From contig NZ_CP039690.1 in NCBI RefSeq assembly GCF_005144885.1, forward strand, positions 1,736,001 through 1,800,000: 64,000 bases of DNA, read 5' to 3'. The notes beneath the pieces are model-generated. The model worked only from the letters and a program-made list of their open reading frames with translations, was not told the origin of the DNA and did no database searches. The stretch's first letter is position 1; each line of letters begins with the position of its first letter. The stretch is from Phreatobacter stygius (lineage in GTDB: Bacteria; Pseudomonadota; Alphaproteobacteria; Rhizobiales; Phreatobacteraceae). The translations under genes and the position numbers were made by a program. Shown one piece after another: positions 7,016-16,900 of the stretch.

Positions 7016-8215
7016 TCAAAGCCCGAGGACGGCCTTGGCGATGATGTTCTTCTGGATCTCGTTCGAACCGCCATAGATCGAGACCTTGCGCACATTGAAA
7101 TAGGTCGGCGCGATGGTCTGGGCCCATTCCGGCCCGATCGGCGGTTCGTTCGAGCCGTGATCGTCTTCCGGCGCATAGGGCGCGGCATGCGGGCCGATCA
7201 CTTCCATCAGGAGTTCGGTGGTCGCCTGCTGCAGCTCGGACCCCTTGATCTTCAGCACCGAGGAGGCCGGATCCGGGCGGCCCTTCTCGCGCTTGGCTTC
7301 CGCCGCGATCACGCGCAGCTGGGTGATTTCCAGCGCCTTGAGCTCGATCTCGACCGCCGCCACCTTCTCGCGGAAGCGCTGGTCCTCGATCAGCGGCCGG
7401 CCGCCGCGCTGCTCGATCGCCGCAAGCTCCTTGATGCGCCGGATGCGCTGCTTGGAAATGCCGACCCGGGCAATGCCGGTGCGCTCGTTGCCGAGCAGGA
7501 ACTTGGCATAGTCCCAGCCCTTGTTCTCCTGGCCGACCAGGTTTTCGACCGGCACCCGGACGTCGTCGAAGAACACCTCGTTGACCTCGTGGCCGCCGTC
7601 GATGGTCTGGATCGGCTTCACCGTGATGCCCGGCGTCTTCATGTCGATCAGCAGGAACGAGATGCCGAGCTGCTGCTTGACCGTCGGGTCGGTGCGCACC
7701 AGGCAGAAGATCCAGTCGGCATATTGGCCAAGGGTCGTCCAGGTCTTCTGGCCGTTGACGATATAGTGGTCGCCGTCCTTGACCGCCTTGGTCTTGAGGG
7801 AAGCCAGATCCGATCCGGCGCCGGGCTCCGAGAAACCCTGGCACCACCAGTCGTCGAGATTGGCGATGCGCGGCAGGTAGCGCGCCTTCTGGGCGTCGTT
7901 GCCGAAGGTCGCGATGACGGGACCGACCATATTGATGCCGAAGGCGAGCGGTGGCGGCGACGGCGCCATCATCATCTCTTCCTGGAAGATATATTGCTTG
8001 ATGGCGCTCCAGCCGGTGCCGCCATGGTCTCTTGGCCAATGCGGCACGCCCCAGCCATGGGCGTTCAAGGTCTTCTGCCAGAACACGATGTCGTCATGGC
8101 TTGGATGGTGGCCAGCCGCGAGCTTCTCGCGCAGCGCCTTCGGCAGGTGCTTGTCGATGAAGGCGCGGACCTCCTTGCGGAAAGCCAGTTCTTCATCGGT
8201 GAACTTGAGTTCCAT
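7016..8215 (-). CDS. Acyl-CoA dehydrogenase, large subunit (PimC-like)
   Basis: This 399-residue acyl-CoA dehydrogenase starts MELKFTDEELAFRKEVRAFI at 8215 behind GAGGACGAG. Flavin-domain motifs include WCQGFSEPGAGSDLASLKT (about residues 123-141) and GQKTWTTLGQYADW. The C-terminus has the family signature SIYGGSNEIQKNIIAK. It pairs with the smaller subunit at 5759-6907; such heteromeric pairs are known for pimeloyl-CoA dehydrogenase and steroid acyl-CoA dehydrogenases. Both genes form a minus-strand operon whose promoter must lie in 8216-8476, shared with the divergent VapBC pair. Substrate is inferred only from resemblance. Confidence 0.9.
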   Translation of the reverse strand: MELKFTDEELAFRKEVRAFIDKHLPKALREKLAAGHHPSHDDIVFWQKTLNAHGWGVPHWPRDHGGTGWSAIKQYIFQEEMMMAPSPPPLAFGINMVGPVIATFGNDAQKARYLPRIANLDDWWCQGFSEPGAGSDLASLKTKAVKDGDHYIVNGQKTWTTLGQYADWIFCLVRTDPTVKQQLGISFLLIDMKTPGITVKPIQTIDGGHEVNEVFFDDVRVPVENLVGQENKGWDYAKFLLGNERTGIARVGISKQRIRRIKELAAIEQRGGRPLIEDQRFREKVAAVEIELKALEITQLRVIAAEAKREKGRPDPASSVLKIKGSELQQATTELLMEVIGPHAAPYAPEDDHGSNEPPIGPEWAQTIAPTYFNVRKVSIYGGSNEIQKNIIAKAVLGL

Positions 8216-8476
8216 CTCGTCCTCCCTCGGACCATCACGGCCCGGCCGCCTGCCGGCACCGGGTTGGTTGTTTCCTCGTGCCCGGGCCGACATACCCGTG
8301 CGAATGTTTGTTGGCGCATTCAACCGCCATGCGCCCGTCATGGCAACAGGAACCTGGGGTCGCTCTTTCAGCCGAGGGCCAGGGTCAACATCACCGGGAG
8401 GACCGCTGAGATCTTTGGCGAGGCCCGGAGTCATGTTATTCTTACGCCTCCTCGGTCGATAGGGAAATCGCCAGAA

Positions 8477-8689
8477 ATGACCGCTCGCGCGAGACTGTCG
8501 GCAAAATTCCAGATCAGCATTCCAAAGGAAGTCCGCACCGCCCAACAATGGCGCGCAGGCCAGGAATTCGTTTTCATTCCCAAAGGCAAGGGTGTCATGG
8601 TGATGCCCGCTCCGGAGCTTGCCGATCTGGCGGGCATCGCCCGCGGAGCCGACGACAAGGGCTATCGCGACCGAAAGGATCGCGGGTAA
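8477..8689 (+). CDS. AbrB/SpoVT-type antitoxin (VapB-like)
   Basis: This 70-residue protein begins MTARARLSAKFQISIPKEVR and continues WRAGQEFVFIPKGKGVMVM, the swapped-hairpin AbrB DNA-binding fold in which FQISIPKEVR is the key strand-turn. The C-terminal 25 residues (ADLAGIARGADDKGYRDRKD) should wrap around the toxin. Its stop codon shares a base with the toxin start (TAATG), the usual arrangement. It should neutralise the VapC ribonuclease and repress its own promoter. Confidence 0.88.
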   Translation: MTARARLSAKFQISIPKEVRTAQQWRAGQEFVFIPKGKGVMVMPAPELADLAGIARGADDKGYRDRKDRG

Positions 8690-9072
8690 TGCGGGTCGTC
8701 GATACCTCCGCCTGGATCGAATGGCTGAGGGCAAGCCCAACCGCCGCGGCATTGACGGAACATTGGCCGAATGCCGCAGACACGGTCGTACCGACGCTCG
8801 TTCAGCTCGAGCTCGCCAAATGGCTGACACGGGAGGTTTCCGAAGAAGCCGCCGATCAAGCCATCGCCTATACGATGGGATGCCTGGTCGCGCCGTTGGA
8901 AACACGCATTGCGCTGCGGGCAGCAGAGATCTGTCGCACCCATAAGCTCGCGACGGCCGACGCGATCATTTATGCGACCGCGCTCGATCTCGGTGCGGAT
9001 TGCCTCACGTGTGACAGCCATTTCGAAGGTCTCCCCGACGTCGTCTTGGTGCCGAAGGGCAAATCAGGGTGA
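8689..9072 (+). CDS. vapC: PIN-domain ribonuclease toxin (VapC-like)
   Basis: This 127-residue PIN-domain protein opens MRVVDTSAWIEWL with the first catalytic aspartate at D5. The conserved glutamate lies in VQLELAKWL near residue 43, and the C-terminal acidic cluster is in TADAIIYATALDLGADCL and TCDSHFEGL. VapC toxins cleave specific RNAs (often initiator tRNA or rRNA) using Mg2+/Mn2+ bound by these acids. All expected acidic residues are present, so the toxin looks intact. The ATG at 8689 overlaps the antitoxin stop by one base. Confidence 0.92.
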   Translation: MRVVDTSAWIEWLRASPTAAALTEHWPNAADTVVPTLVQLELAKWLTREVSEEAADQAIAYTMGCLVAPLETRIALRAAEICRTHKLATADAIIYATALDLGADCLTCDSHFEGLPDVVLVPKGKSG

Positions 9073-9258
9073 CGGCGAAGAGGACGCGGCCAACGACTCG
9101 ATACGGGGCCTGAGGCGCCGGAGGCCGCGCGTTCGCCGCAACAGGACGCCATGAACAAGAGCGCGCCTGCCCCGCGCGCAGGCCGGCCTTTCGGCCCTTG
9201 CGGTATGCGCCGTCGCGGCTAGGCTCGCGAACCCGCAAGGCGTCAGGACCATCAGACA

Positions 9259-9408
9259 ATGCGCATCATCGTCATCCGCGACATTGTCGCGCCGACCGGA
9301 TTGGCGATCGCCAATGCCCGTATCGGCTTTTCCGCCATAACCAGCGCGGTCGTCACCGCCGAGACCGATGTGATCGTCGACCGGATGAAACCGCGTCTCG
9401 CCGCCTGA
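9259..9408 (+). CDS. Possible 49-residue protein, hypothetical
   Basis: An ATG at 9259 opens 49 codons ending in TGA at 9406-9408. Nearly every codon ends in G or C, like the real genes around it, and the sequence (MRIIVIRDIVAPTGLAIANA) looks like an ordered alpha/beta peptide. It lies between vapC and the SDR gene, 44 bases upstream of the SDR start. There is no strong ribosome binding site. No family is recognised; it may be a chance frame in GC-rich DNA. Confidence 0.35.
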   Translation: MRIIVIRDIVAPTGLAIANARIGFSAITSAVVTAETDVIVDRMKPRLAA

Positions 9409-9452
9409 CCGCGGTTCAGTTCACCCATTACCAACCCCAGCCGGAGTGCATC

Positions 9453-10205
9453 ATGAGTTTTGATTTCAAAGGCAAGCGCGTCGTCATTGCCGGCGGCAGC
9501 CGCGGCATCGGCCGTTCCATTGCGCTCGGTTTTGCCGAGGCCGGCGCCGGCGTCTCGATCTGCGCCCGCGGCGCGGATGGCCTGAAGGCGACCGCCGCCG
9601 AGATCGGCCGCTTCGGCGGCGCCGTCCATTTCGCCCCTTGCGATCTCGCCAATGCCGCGTCCATTGCCGGCTATATTCCGGCCGCCGCCCAGGCGCTGGG
9701 CGGCATCGACATCCTCGTCAACAATGCCTCGGGCTTCGGCCAGGGCGATACCGAGGAAGGCTGGGAAGCCGGCATGCAGGTCGACATCATGGCGGTGGTC
9801 CGGGCGAGCCGCGCCGCCCAGCCCTTCCTCGAACAGGCCAAGGGCGCGTCGATCGTCAACATCGCGTCGATCTCGGGCTACCGGCCGTCGCTGCGCACGG
9901 CCGCCTATGCGGCGGTCAAGGCGGCGGTCATCCAGTACACCACCTCGCAGGCCGCGGCACTCTCCCGGAAGGGCATCCGGGTCAATTGCGTGGCGCCCGG
10001 CTCGGTCGAGTTTCCCGGCGGCATGTGGGAACAGCGCAAGACCACCGATCCGACGCTCTATAACCGCACCCTCGGCTCGATCCCCTTCGGCCGGATGGGC
10101 AGCCCGGAAGAGATCGCCAATGTCGTGCTGTTCCTGGCGTCGCCCCTGGCGAGCTGGGTGACCGCCCAGACCATCGTCGCCGATGGCGGCCAATTGCTCG
10201 GCTGA
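9453..10205 (+). CDS. Short-chain dehydrogenase/reductase (SDR), classical
   Basis: This 250-residue NAD(P)-dependent oxidoreductase has the cofactor motif GGSRGIG near residue 14, the structural NNAS at about residues 90-93, and a catalytic serine-tyrosine-lysine set: NIASISG followed by YAAVK. The C-terminal IVADGGQLLG is typical. The ATG at 9453 follows CCGGAG. It is monocistronic or preceded only by the doubtful small frame at 9259, and it converges on an aminotransferase. Substrate cannot be deduced; 3-oxoacyl or polyol dehydrogenation are both possible. Confidence 0.9.
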   Translation: MSFDFKGKRVVIAGGSRGIGRSIALGFAEAGAGVSICARGADGLKATAAEIGRFGGAVHFAPCDLANAASIAGYIPAAAQALGGIDILVNNASGFGQGDTEEGWEAGMQVDIMAVVRASRAAQPFLEQAKGASIVNIASISGYRPSLRTAAYAAVKAAVIQYTTSQAAALSRKGIRVNCVAPGSVEFPGGMWEQRKTTDPTLYNRTLGSIPFGRMGSPEEIANVVLFLASPLASWVTAQTIVADGGQLLG

Positions 10206-10255
10206 GCCGGCCGGCACGCCACGCCCGTCGAACCGCCATTCCCGCAGACATTGCT

Positions 10256-10274
10256 CCGGGCGCGTCGCGCCCGG
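10256..10274. terminator. Near-perfect GC palindrome between convergent genes
   Basis: CCGGGCGCGTCGCGCCCGG is a perfect inverted repeat (nine-base arms about one T), giving an eight-base stem with a three-base loop. It lies midway between the SDR (ends 10205) and the aminotransferase (ends 10318), both transcribed toward it. It is probably a bidirectional terminator, though no T-run follows. Confidence 0.55.
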
Positions 10275-10317
10275 CGCTGCCGTCATCGCCGGTCAGGCCG
10301 ACCATGCTGGGCTGCCG

Positions 10318-11703
10318 TCAGAGCGACGGGCGACCGGCCTGGAGCCAAGCATGGGTTTCGTCCAGGGCCACTTTGGCGCGTGCGAACATGTCGGCGATCT
10401 CAGCCTTGGTGATGATCAGCGGCGGACAGAAATTGACGGTATCGCCGAGCGCCCGGGTAATCAGGCCGTGCGCGAGAGCCCGTTCTCCGACATGTCCCGC
10501 GACGCCCCAGGCCATGTCGAAGCTTTCCCTGGTGGCCTTGTCCTTGACCAGTTCGAGCGCGCCGATCAGGCCCATGCCGCGGACATTGCCGACCAGCGGG
10601 TGATCCGCAAAGGCATGAAGTCCGCTTTGGAAATCGGCCATGACGGACCGAACGTGGCCGAGGATGTCGCGATCCCGATAGATGTTCAGCGTTTCGAGGG
10701 CGACGGCGGTGGCGACCGGATGCGCGCCATAGGTGAAGCCGTGGCCGAACGTGCCGATCTTTTCGCTTTCGATGCGGATGCCATCATAGATCTTGTCATT
10801 GATCATCAAGGCGGCGATCGGCTGATAGGCGGCTGAAAGCTGCTTCGCCATCGAGATCATGTCCGGCTTGATCCCGAAACTTTCACAACCGAACATGTTG
10901 CCGGTCCGGGCGAAACCGCAGATCACCTCGTCGGCGACCAGCAGGATATCGTATTTCTTCAGGACCGCCTGGATCTTCTCGTAATAGGTCGGCGGCGGCA
11001 CGATACATCCGCCGGACGCCATCAGCGGCTCGGCGAAGAACGCGGCGATCGTTTCCGGCCCTTCTTTCTGGATCAGTTGCTCCAGCGAAGCGGCGCAGCG
11101 TGTGGCGAAGGCATCCTCGCTCTCGTCCTTTTCGGCGTAGCGATAGTGCAGCGGGCAATCGGTGTGGAGGACGCGGTCGATCGGAAGGTCGAAATCCCGG
11201 TGGTTGTATGGCAGGCCGGTGAGGCTTGCCGATGCGACGGTGACACCGTGATAGGCCCGCAGCCGTGAGATGATCTTCTTCTTCTCGGGCTTGCCGATGG
11301 CATTGTGGTAATACCAGATCAGCTTCACCGCCGTATCATTGGCTTCCGATCCGGAGTTGACGAAGAAGACCTTGCTCATCGGCACCGGCGCGAGCTCGAT
11401 CAACCGCGTCGCGAGCTCGACGGCGGTCTCGTGCGATTTGCCGCTGAAGCTGTGATAGAACGGCAATGTGCTCATCTGCCGGGTCGCGGCATCGACCAGG
11501 CGCTTCTCGCTGAAGCCGAGCGACGCGCAGAACAGTCCGGCAAGCCCTTCGATATAGCGATTTCCCTCACTGTCGATGACGTAGATGCCGTCTCCACCCG
11601 CGATCATGACCGGGCCGCTTTTCTCGTGCGCGACCGCATTCGTATAGGGATGGAGCACGTGTGCGACGTCGCGCGCCTCGATGGAATTTGGCCTGATAGC
11701 CAT
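10318..11703 (-). CDS. Class III (omega) PLP-dependent aminotransferase
   Basis: This 461-residue fold-type I enzyme moves an amino group, typically from an omega-amino acid or amine to pyruvate. Visible motifs are FFVNSGSEANDTAVKLIWYY (PLP phosphate site), RAYHGVTVASASLTG, LLVADEVICGFARTG with the aspartate that contacts the PLP nitrogen, and SMAKQLSAAY with the Schiff-base lysine K287. FGHGFTYGAHPVA follows. The start at 11703 was chosen because MAIRPNSIEARD begins the conserved region. A TetR gene lies divergently 297 bases away with tandem operators between. The aminated substrate (beta-alanine, putrescine, taurine or another) is not decidable. Confidence 0.93.
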   Translation of the reverse strand: MAIRPNSIEARDVAHVLHPYTNAVAHEKSGPVMIAGGDGIYVIDSEGNRYIEGLAGLFCASLGFSEKRLVDAATRQMSTLPFYHSFSGKSHETAVELATRLIELAPVPMSKVFFVNSGSEANDTAVKLIWYYHNAIGKPEKKKIISRLRAYHGVTVASASLTGLPYNHRDFDLPIDRVLHTDCPLHYRYAEKDESEDAFATRCAASLEQLIQKEGPETIAAFFAEPLMASGGCIVPPPTYYEKIQAVLKKYDILLVADEVICGFARTGNMFGCESFGIKPDMISMAKQLSAAYQPIAALMINDKIYDGIRIESEKIGTFGHGFTYGAHPVATAVALETLNIYRDRDILGHVRSVMADFQSGLHAFADHPLVGNVRGMGLIGALELVKDKATRESFDMAWGVAGHVGERALAHGLITRALGDTVNFCPPLIITKAEIADMFARAKVALDETHAWLQAGRPSL

Positions 11704-11829
11704 GGCTCGTTCTCCGGTTATGTCACCCACGACGACATGCGCCGGTGCAGGCGATCGCTGATCGGCGCTGTGCCCGTCGCGGCTTGTCTCTTCGCCGTCT
11801 GACCGGAGCATATCCGTGGTTTCGACATT

Positions 11830-11861
11830 TGGTCAATCGACCAATTTTGGTCACATGACCA
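11830..11861. promoter_or_regulatory. Tandem TGGTC-N4-GACCA operators
   Basis: Two copies of the inverted repeat TGGTC-N4-GACCA occur at 11830-11843 and 11848-11861, with centres 18 bases apart. They sit in the divergent spacer between the aminotransferase (start 11703) and the TetR gene (start 12001). Two half-overlapping dimer sites on nearly the same DNA face fit cooperative binding by a TetR-type repressor, as in QacR-like systems. Confidence 0.75.
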
Positions 11862-12000
11862 TATTTGCGAGAAACGCCGGTCCTGGCCCTTCGACTGGCG
11901 AGAGCGCCGATTGCGACCGCGAACCGCCGCTCGCGCGCGGCGAACGGCTGTCTCCCGCACCGATTTGACAAACCCGGGGTGGCGGACAAGACAGGGCGCC

Positions 12001-12609
12001 ATGAAGAAACCGACGACGAAAAGCGATCAGACGCGCGCCCAGATCATCGATGGCGCGCTGCGCGCGATGTCCAAGACCGGCGTCATCGGCACGACCACCC
12101 GCCAGATCGCCACGGAAGCCGGCGTGCAGCTGGCGACGCTGCACTATCACTTCGACAGCAAGAGTGCGCTGCTGGTCGCGGTGCTCGAGGCCTATATCGA
12201 CGACATGGCCGCGCGGCTGCGTCGGCAGCAGGTGAAGAGCGGCGCGGATCTCGATGACGGCATCGAGCAGTTGCTGCTTGGCATATGGCGTTCGGTCATG
12301 CGGACGAAATCAATTCAGATCGTTCAATACGAGCTGACGCTCTATGCGCTACGCGAGGGCGCCGAATGGCTGGCCGAGCGCCAGTACGCGGCCTATCATC
12401 GCCTCTATCACGAACATCTCATGAGCATCACGCAGGGACCGCGCCAGCTTCCGGCCGCCGCCTGCGACGCGCTTGCACGCTTCATCCTGGCCGGTGTCGA
12501 TGGCCTCATCCTGCAGGAACTGGCCAAGCCGAGCCGAGCCCGGTCCAAGCGCGGGATCGATGCCCTCATCGCCGCGACTCAGGCTTACGCCCACCAACTC
12601 GCTCAATAA
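12001..12609 (+). CDS. TetR/AcrR-family transcriptional regulator
   Basis: This 202-residue protein has the TetR helix-turn-helix at residues 10-60: TRAQIIDGALRAMSKTGVIG, then TTTRQIATEAGVQLATLHYH and FDSKSALLVAVL. The remaining two thirds is the helical ligand-binding and dimer domain, unlike any I can name. Start chosen at 12001, just ahead of the domain, although the frame is open further upstream. It is divergent from the aminotransferase and should repress it through the paired palindromes at 11830-11861, releasing DNA when an amine or derivative binds. Confidence 0.92.
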   Translation: MKKPTTKSDQTRAQIIDGALRAMSKTGVIGTTTRQIATEAGVQLATLHYHFDSKSALLVAVLEAYIDDMAARLRRQQVKSGADLDDGIEQLLLGIWRSVMRTKSIQIVQYELTLYALREGAEWLAERQYAAYHRLYHEHLMSITQGPRQLPAAACDALARFILAGVDGLILQELAKPSRARSKRGIDALIAATQAYAHQLAQ

Positions 12610-12794
12610 GGTTTGCGCGGGCGTTTCCGGCGCGTCTCGACAGGTCCACGCGCGACGGGCGATGGCGGGTCCCGCCAGCCCTCTTGCCACCCGCCTCGAC
12701 CAAGGCTCAGATCGGCTGAGCCCCAGCGTCTTCGGCGTGAGATGGGCTGCGAGACAGGAGCGGACGGCTGACTGAAAGATATCCGGCATACGAA

Positions 12795-13715
12795 ATGATT
12801 GCGCCGGACATGGCGGCCGCGCCGGATGACGCCGCGCGTGCTTCCGGCTGGGTGTTGCGCGCCGCGACCCATCTGCTCGCCATGCCGATCGACCGGGCGA
12901 TCTCGGCCATCCTGGCGGAGTTCGGTGAACTGGCCGGGGCGGACCGCGCCTGGATGTTCGAATATGATGAAAGCCTGCTGCGGTTTCGCAACACCCATGA
13001 ATGGAGCCGCGCCGGCGTGAGCCCGCACGTCGAGGATTTGCAGGACGCGCCGGTGACGATGATCGCATGGCTGCATCGGTTCCTGGTCCAGGGGCAGGCG
13101 GTGATGATCAACGACGTCGCCGGCCTTCCGCGCACGGCCAGGTCGCTTCAGGCCGAACTGCTGCGCCAGGACGACAAGAGCGTCCTGAGTGTCCCGCTGG
13201 TCCACCAGGGCGTCTTGCGCGGCTGCATCGGCTTTGATGCGACGGCGCGGATCCGCCGGTGGGAAGGAGGGACGATCAGCGCGCTGTTTCACTGCGCCCA
13301 GTTGATTGGCCTTGCCCGCTATTCCGGCCGGAACACCTACATATCCCGTGTTCAGGCGGCCTCGGGTCCTTTCACGCCGCTGATCTATCTGAGGATGCCG
13401 GGCCGCGCCCGCGGCATTGTCCCCGAAGAGATCCTCGGCCTGCGCGCGGCACGCGACTATACCGATGTCTGGCTGGTCGACGGCTCCAAGCTGACCGATC
13501 ACCGCGCGCTGTCGGTCTGGGCCGGCATGTTGCCCACGGCGACGTTCCTGCGCATCCATCGTACCGCCATCGTCAACCTCGGCCATGTCGAGGTTCTCGA
13601 CCGCCATGCCGGCCGGCTAAGGGAACGCTGGGAGCTGCGCCTGCGCTCGCTCGACACGCTATGGGTGGTGTCTCGTCCCTACCGGGCACAACTGCGGTCA
13701 CGGCTCGGCATCTGA
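12795..13715 (+). CDS. GAF-LytTR one-component DNA-binding regulator
   Basis: This 306-residue soluble protein has two parts. Residues about 20-180 look like a GAF sensor domain (FGELAGADRAWMFEYDE, then DKSVLSVPLVHQGVLRGCIG). Residues about 195-305 are a LytTR DNA-binding domain: EEILGLRAARDYTDVWLVDG and then the hallmark ATFLRIHRTAIVNLGHVEVL. There is no membrane helix and no receiver domain, so the GAF domain probably senses a small cytosolic ligand directly. GAF-LytTR architecture is much rarer than response-regulator LytTR. The gene is 197 bases upstream of a large autotransporter on the same strand, the likely target. Confidence 0.85.
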   Translation: MIAPDMAAAPDDAARASGWVLRAATHLLAMPIDRAISAILAEFGELAGADRAWMFEYDESLLRFRNTHEWSRAGVSPHVEDLQDAPVTMIAWLHRFLVQGQAVMINDVAGLPRTARSLQAELLRQDDKSVLSVPLVHQGVLRGCIGFDATARIRRWEGGTISALFHCAQLIGLARYSGRNTYISRVQAASGPFTPLIYLRMPGRARGIVPEEILGLRAARDYTDVWLVDGSKLTDHRALSVWAGMLPTATFLRIHRTAIVNLGHVEVLDRHAGRLRERWELRLRSLDTLWVVSRPYRAQLRSRLGI

Positions 13716-13723
13716 CGGTCTCA

Positions 13724-13750
13724 CCACGCGGTACTACCTCGCCACGCGGT
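13724..13750 (+). promoter_or_regulatory. 9-base direct repeat upstream of the autotransporter
   Basis: CCACGCGGT occurs at 13724-13732 and 13742-13750, with starts 18 bases apart, immediately after the GAF-LytTR gene. LytTR proteins bind pairs of direct repeats, usually about two helical turns apart, so this is a candidate site controlling the autotransporter. The sequence does not match the published LytTR consensus closely. Confidence 0.35.
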
Positions 13751-13912
13751 CGAAAAACCGAGACATCAACCGAAAAATGTCGAAGCTCTGTCGCTTGGTC
13801 GAACCGGCATGTCGTGTTTTTCCCACGGCACTTGCGTAGATTTGTGCTCTCTCGCACACCAAGAGCCTGGCGATGCGGCCCCGCATCACAATCATTGCGC
13901 GAGCCTCCCCGA

Positions 13913-16900
13913 ATGGTTGCCCATCTCCGCCGAAACCGCCTCCTGAGCTCGACCGCCCTGGCCGGATGCCGGCCGGCCGGGCCGACAGCCCCCACGCTGT
14001 CGCTCGCCTTAGCCGGCTTGGTGACGCTGCTGGGGGCGGCGCCGGTAAGCGCCGCTGACGTGACCTGGATCGGCATTGGCAACCAGAGCTGGACCGACGG
14101 CAGCCAATGGTCGCCAGCCAACCCGCCAACGTCCGCCGACCGGGCTATTCTCAACGGCGGCGGCGGCCCCGCCGTGATCTCGACGCTGTCCGGCGTGGGG
14201 GTGGCGGGAAGCATCGAGCTACGGGACAACGCGCAGCTCATCCTCGACAACAACGCCACGCTTGGGGTCGGCACCAACATCCTGATCGGCACGATCAACA
14301 ACGCGGCGGTGTCGACACTGCGTGTCGAGGGAGGCGCCCAGACCACCACCATCGGCCTGTTTGTCGGCAATGCGACGGGCAGCAGCGGCGTCGTGGACGT
14401 CTCTGGTGCCGCCAGCGCGCTGCATGTCATCGGCCAGGCGGAGATCGGCGGCAGTGGCGCGGGCACGCTGACGATCCGCGCTGGTGGCGCGGTGAGCGTC
14501 GGCGTCGGCGGCATCGGCACGCTCAATGTCGGCACGGCGGGCGGCGGCGCGGGGACGCTCAGGATGGGCGATGCCACTGGCGTCGGCACGCTAGCCGCGT
14601 CGACGGTCGACCTGCGCAACAACGCCTCCAGCGTGGTGTTCGACGGGACCGGCAGCCAGGCCTTCGCCCCGCTGATCACCGGCAGCGGTTTCGTCGTGAA
14701 GAACGGCAGCGGCACGGTGACCCTCACCGGCGCCAACAGCTATACCGGCGGCACCACGCTGAATGCCGGCGTCCTGACTGTGGGCAATTCAGCAGCGCTC
14801 GGTCTGGGCGGTCTCACCGTCGGCGGTTCCTCGACGCTGGACAGCAATGCCAGCGTGAGTTTGGGGAACGCTATCGTGTTGAACGCCAATCTGACGATCG
14901 GCGGCAGCAATGCCTTGACCCTCAACGGCGGGATCAGCGGCGCCGGCGGGCTGTTCAAGAACGGCAGCGCCACGCTGACGCTCAATGGCGTCAACACCTT
15001 TACCGGTGGCATGGCCATCAATGGCGGCACGGTGCAGGCGGCGAGCGACGGCAATCTCGGCACTCCCGGCGGACAGATCACCTTTTCCAATACGACCATC
15101 GTTGGCGGCGCCGGCACGGGCGCCGATGCGGTTCTGCGGACGACAACCTCGTTCTCCAGCGCCAAGACCATGGCCTTCACCTCCGGCGGCGGGCGCATCG
15201 AGACGGTTGCGGGCACCACGCTGACGCTGTCGGGGGCGATCTCCACAGGCGGCAGCGCCAGCTTCTTTAAACAGGGTGACGGCACGCTGGTGCTGACCGG
15301 CGACAGTTCGGCCAATTATTTCGGCCGGACATGGGTGCATGGCGGCACGCTCAGGATCGAAGGCGGCGGCAAGCTCGGCAGTGTCGCCACCGGGGGGCAG
15401 GCCTATATCAGCAACGGCGCCACGGTTGTTGTCACCGGCAGCGGATCAGCCTGGGAGACCTTCAGCCAGATGCGGGTCGGCGAACATGGTTCGGGCACGC
15501 TCAGGATCGAGAATGGCGGCACGGTCAGGAACGGCTCGGGCGGCGGCACGGTCGGCATTGTCGGCGGCGGCGGCGCAAGCGAGGTCGTCATCACTGGGCT
15601 CGGCTCGCAATGGCTGGGCAATGGCGCGAACCTCTATGTCGGCCATTCCAATGCCGGGTCACTGACGGTGTCCGACCAGGGCGTCCTGCGGCTCGGTGCC
15701 GCCGGCAACGGCACGATCATCGCCGGCCTATCCGGCGGCGCGGCCGGTGGCACCATCAATATCGGCGCGGCGGAGGCGTCGGCCGCCGCCGCCGCCGGCA
15801 CGCTGCAGGTCGGCATCGTGGATCTCAATGCCGCAAGCCGGCTCGCGTTCAACCATACCGAGGCTGGCTACAGCTTCGCGCCGACGATCGTCGGCGCCGG
15901 CCAGGTCCGCCAGGTCAACGGCACGACGATCCTGGCCGGTGCCCATACCTATTCCGGCGGCACGGCGATTGTCGGCGGCGTGCTGCAGGTGACGAGCGAG
16001 GCCAATCTGGGCGATGTCGCCGGCGGGTTGACCATCGGCAACGGCACCTTGCGCGTCACCAGCGGATTTGCGAGCGGCCGGAACGTGGTGCTGACCGGTG
16101 CCTCCGCGACCATGGAGATCCAGGCCGGCGGGCATGTGCTGTCGGATGATATCGATGGCGCCGGCGGGCTGACCAAGACAGGCGCGGGCACGCTGACCCT
16201 GACCGGCGCGAACAGTTATGCCGGCACCACCACCATCAGCGCGGGCACGCTGCAACTCGGCACGGGCGGCACCTCGGGTTCGATCACCGGTAACGTCGTC
16301 AACAACGCCGCGCTCATCTTCAACCGCAGCGATGCCGTCACCTTCACTGGCGCCGTGTCCGGATCCGGCACGCTTCGCCATATCGGGGGCGGCCTGACCA
16401 ACCTGAGCGGAAACAGCGGCGGCTTTTCCGGGACGACCACCGTCGAGGCCGGCACGCTCGCGGTCAACGGCGCGCTCGGGGGAACGCTTGTGGTGCAGTC
16501 CGGCGCGACGCTCGGCGGCATCGGCACGGTGGGCAGCCTCGGTTCCAGCGCGACCATCGCGGCCGGCGGCGTGCATGCGCCGGGCAATTCGATCGGCACC
16601 CAGATCATCGCCGGGAACTATGTCAACCACGGCGCGCTGGTGATCGAGGGAACGCCGGCGGCGACCGACAAGCTCGTGGTCGCCGGCAGCGTCGACATAT
16701 CGGGCGCAACGCTCAACCTGGTGCTGTCGCCGGCAACCGCTGCGAGCTGGCCCGCGCTCAACGGCCCCTATATCCTGATCGACAAGCAGAGCGCCGGCGC
16801 CGTGACGGGGACGTTCGGCACCGTCACCAACAACCTGCTCTTTCTCGACCTGAGCCTGAACTATGCCGGCGGCGACGGCAACGACGTGACGCTGCAGCTG

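Noticed and set aside
8477-9072. VapBC as the edge of a mobile island or defence locus
   Set aside because: No integrase, tRNA, attachment repeat or other defence gene lies nearby, and base composition is like the neighbours; a stand-alone toxin-antitoxin pair is enough.
13259-13912. N-terminal extension of the autotransporter frame into the GAF-LytTR gene
   Set aside because: It overlaps the other gene's coding frame and would put the signal peptide in the middle of the protein; the start at 13913 gives a proper signal region.
14700-16500. Repeated GGCACGCTG / ACCGGCGGC motifs as a possible repeat array
   Set aside because: These come from coding PATR repeats of the beta-helix passenger, with variable spacing; they are not a CRISPR or satellite array.
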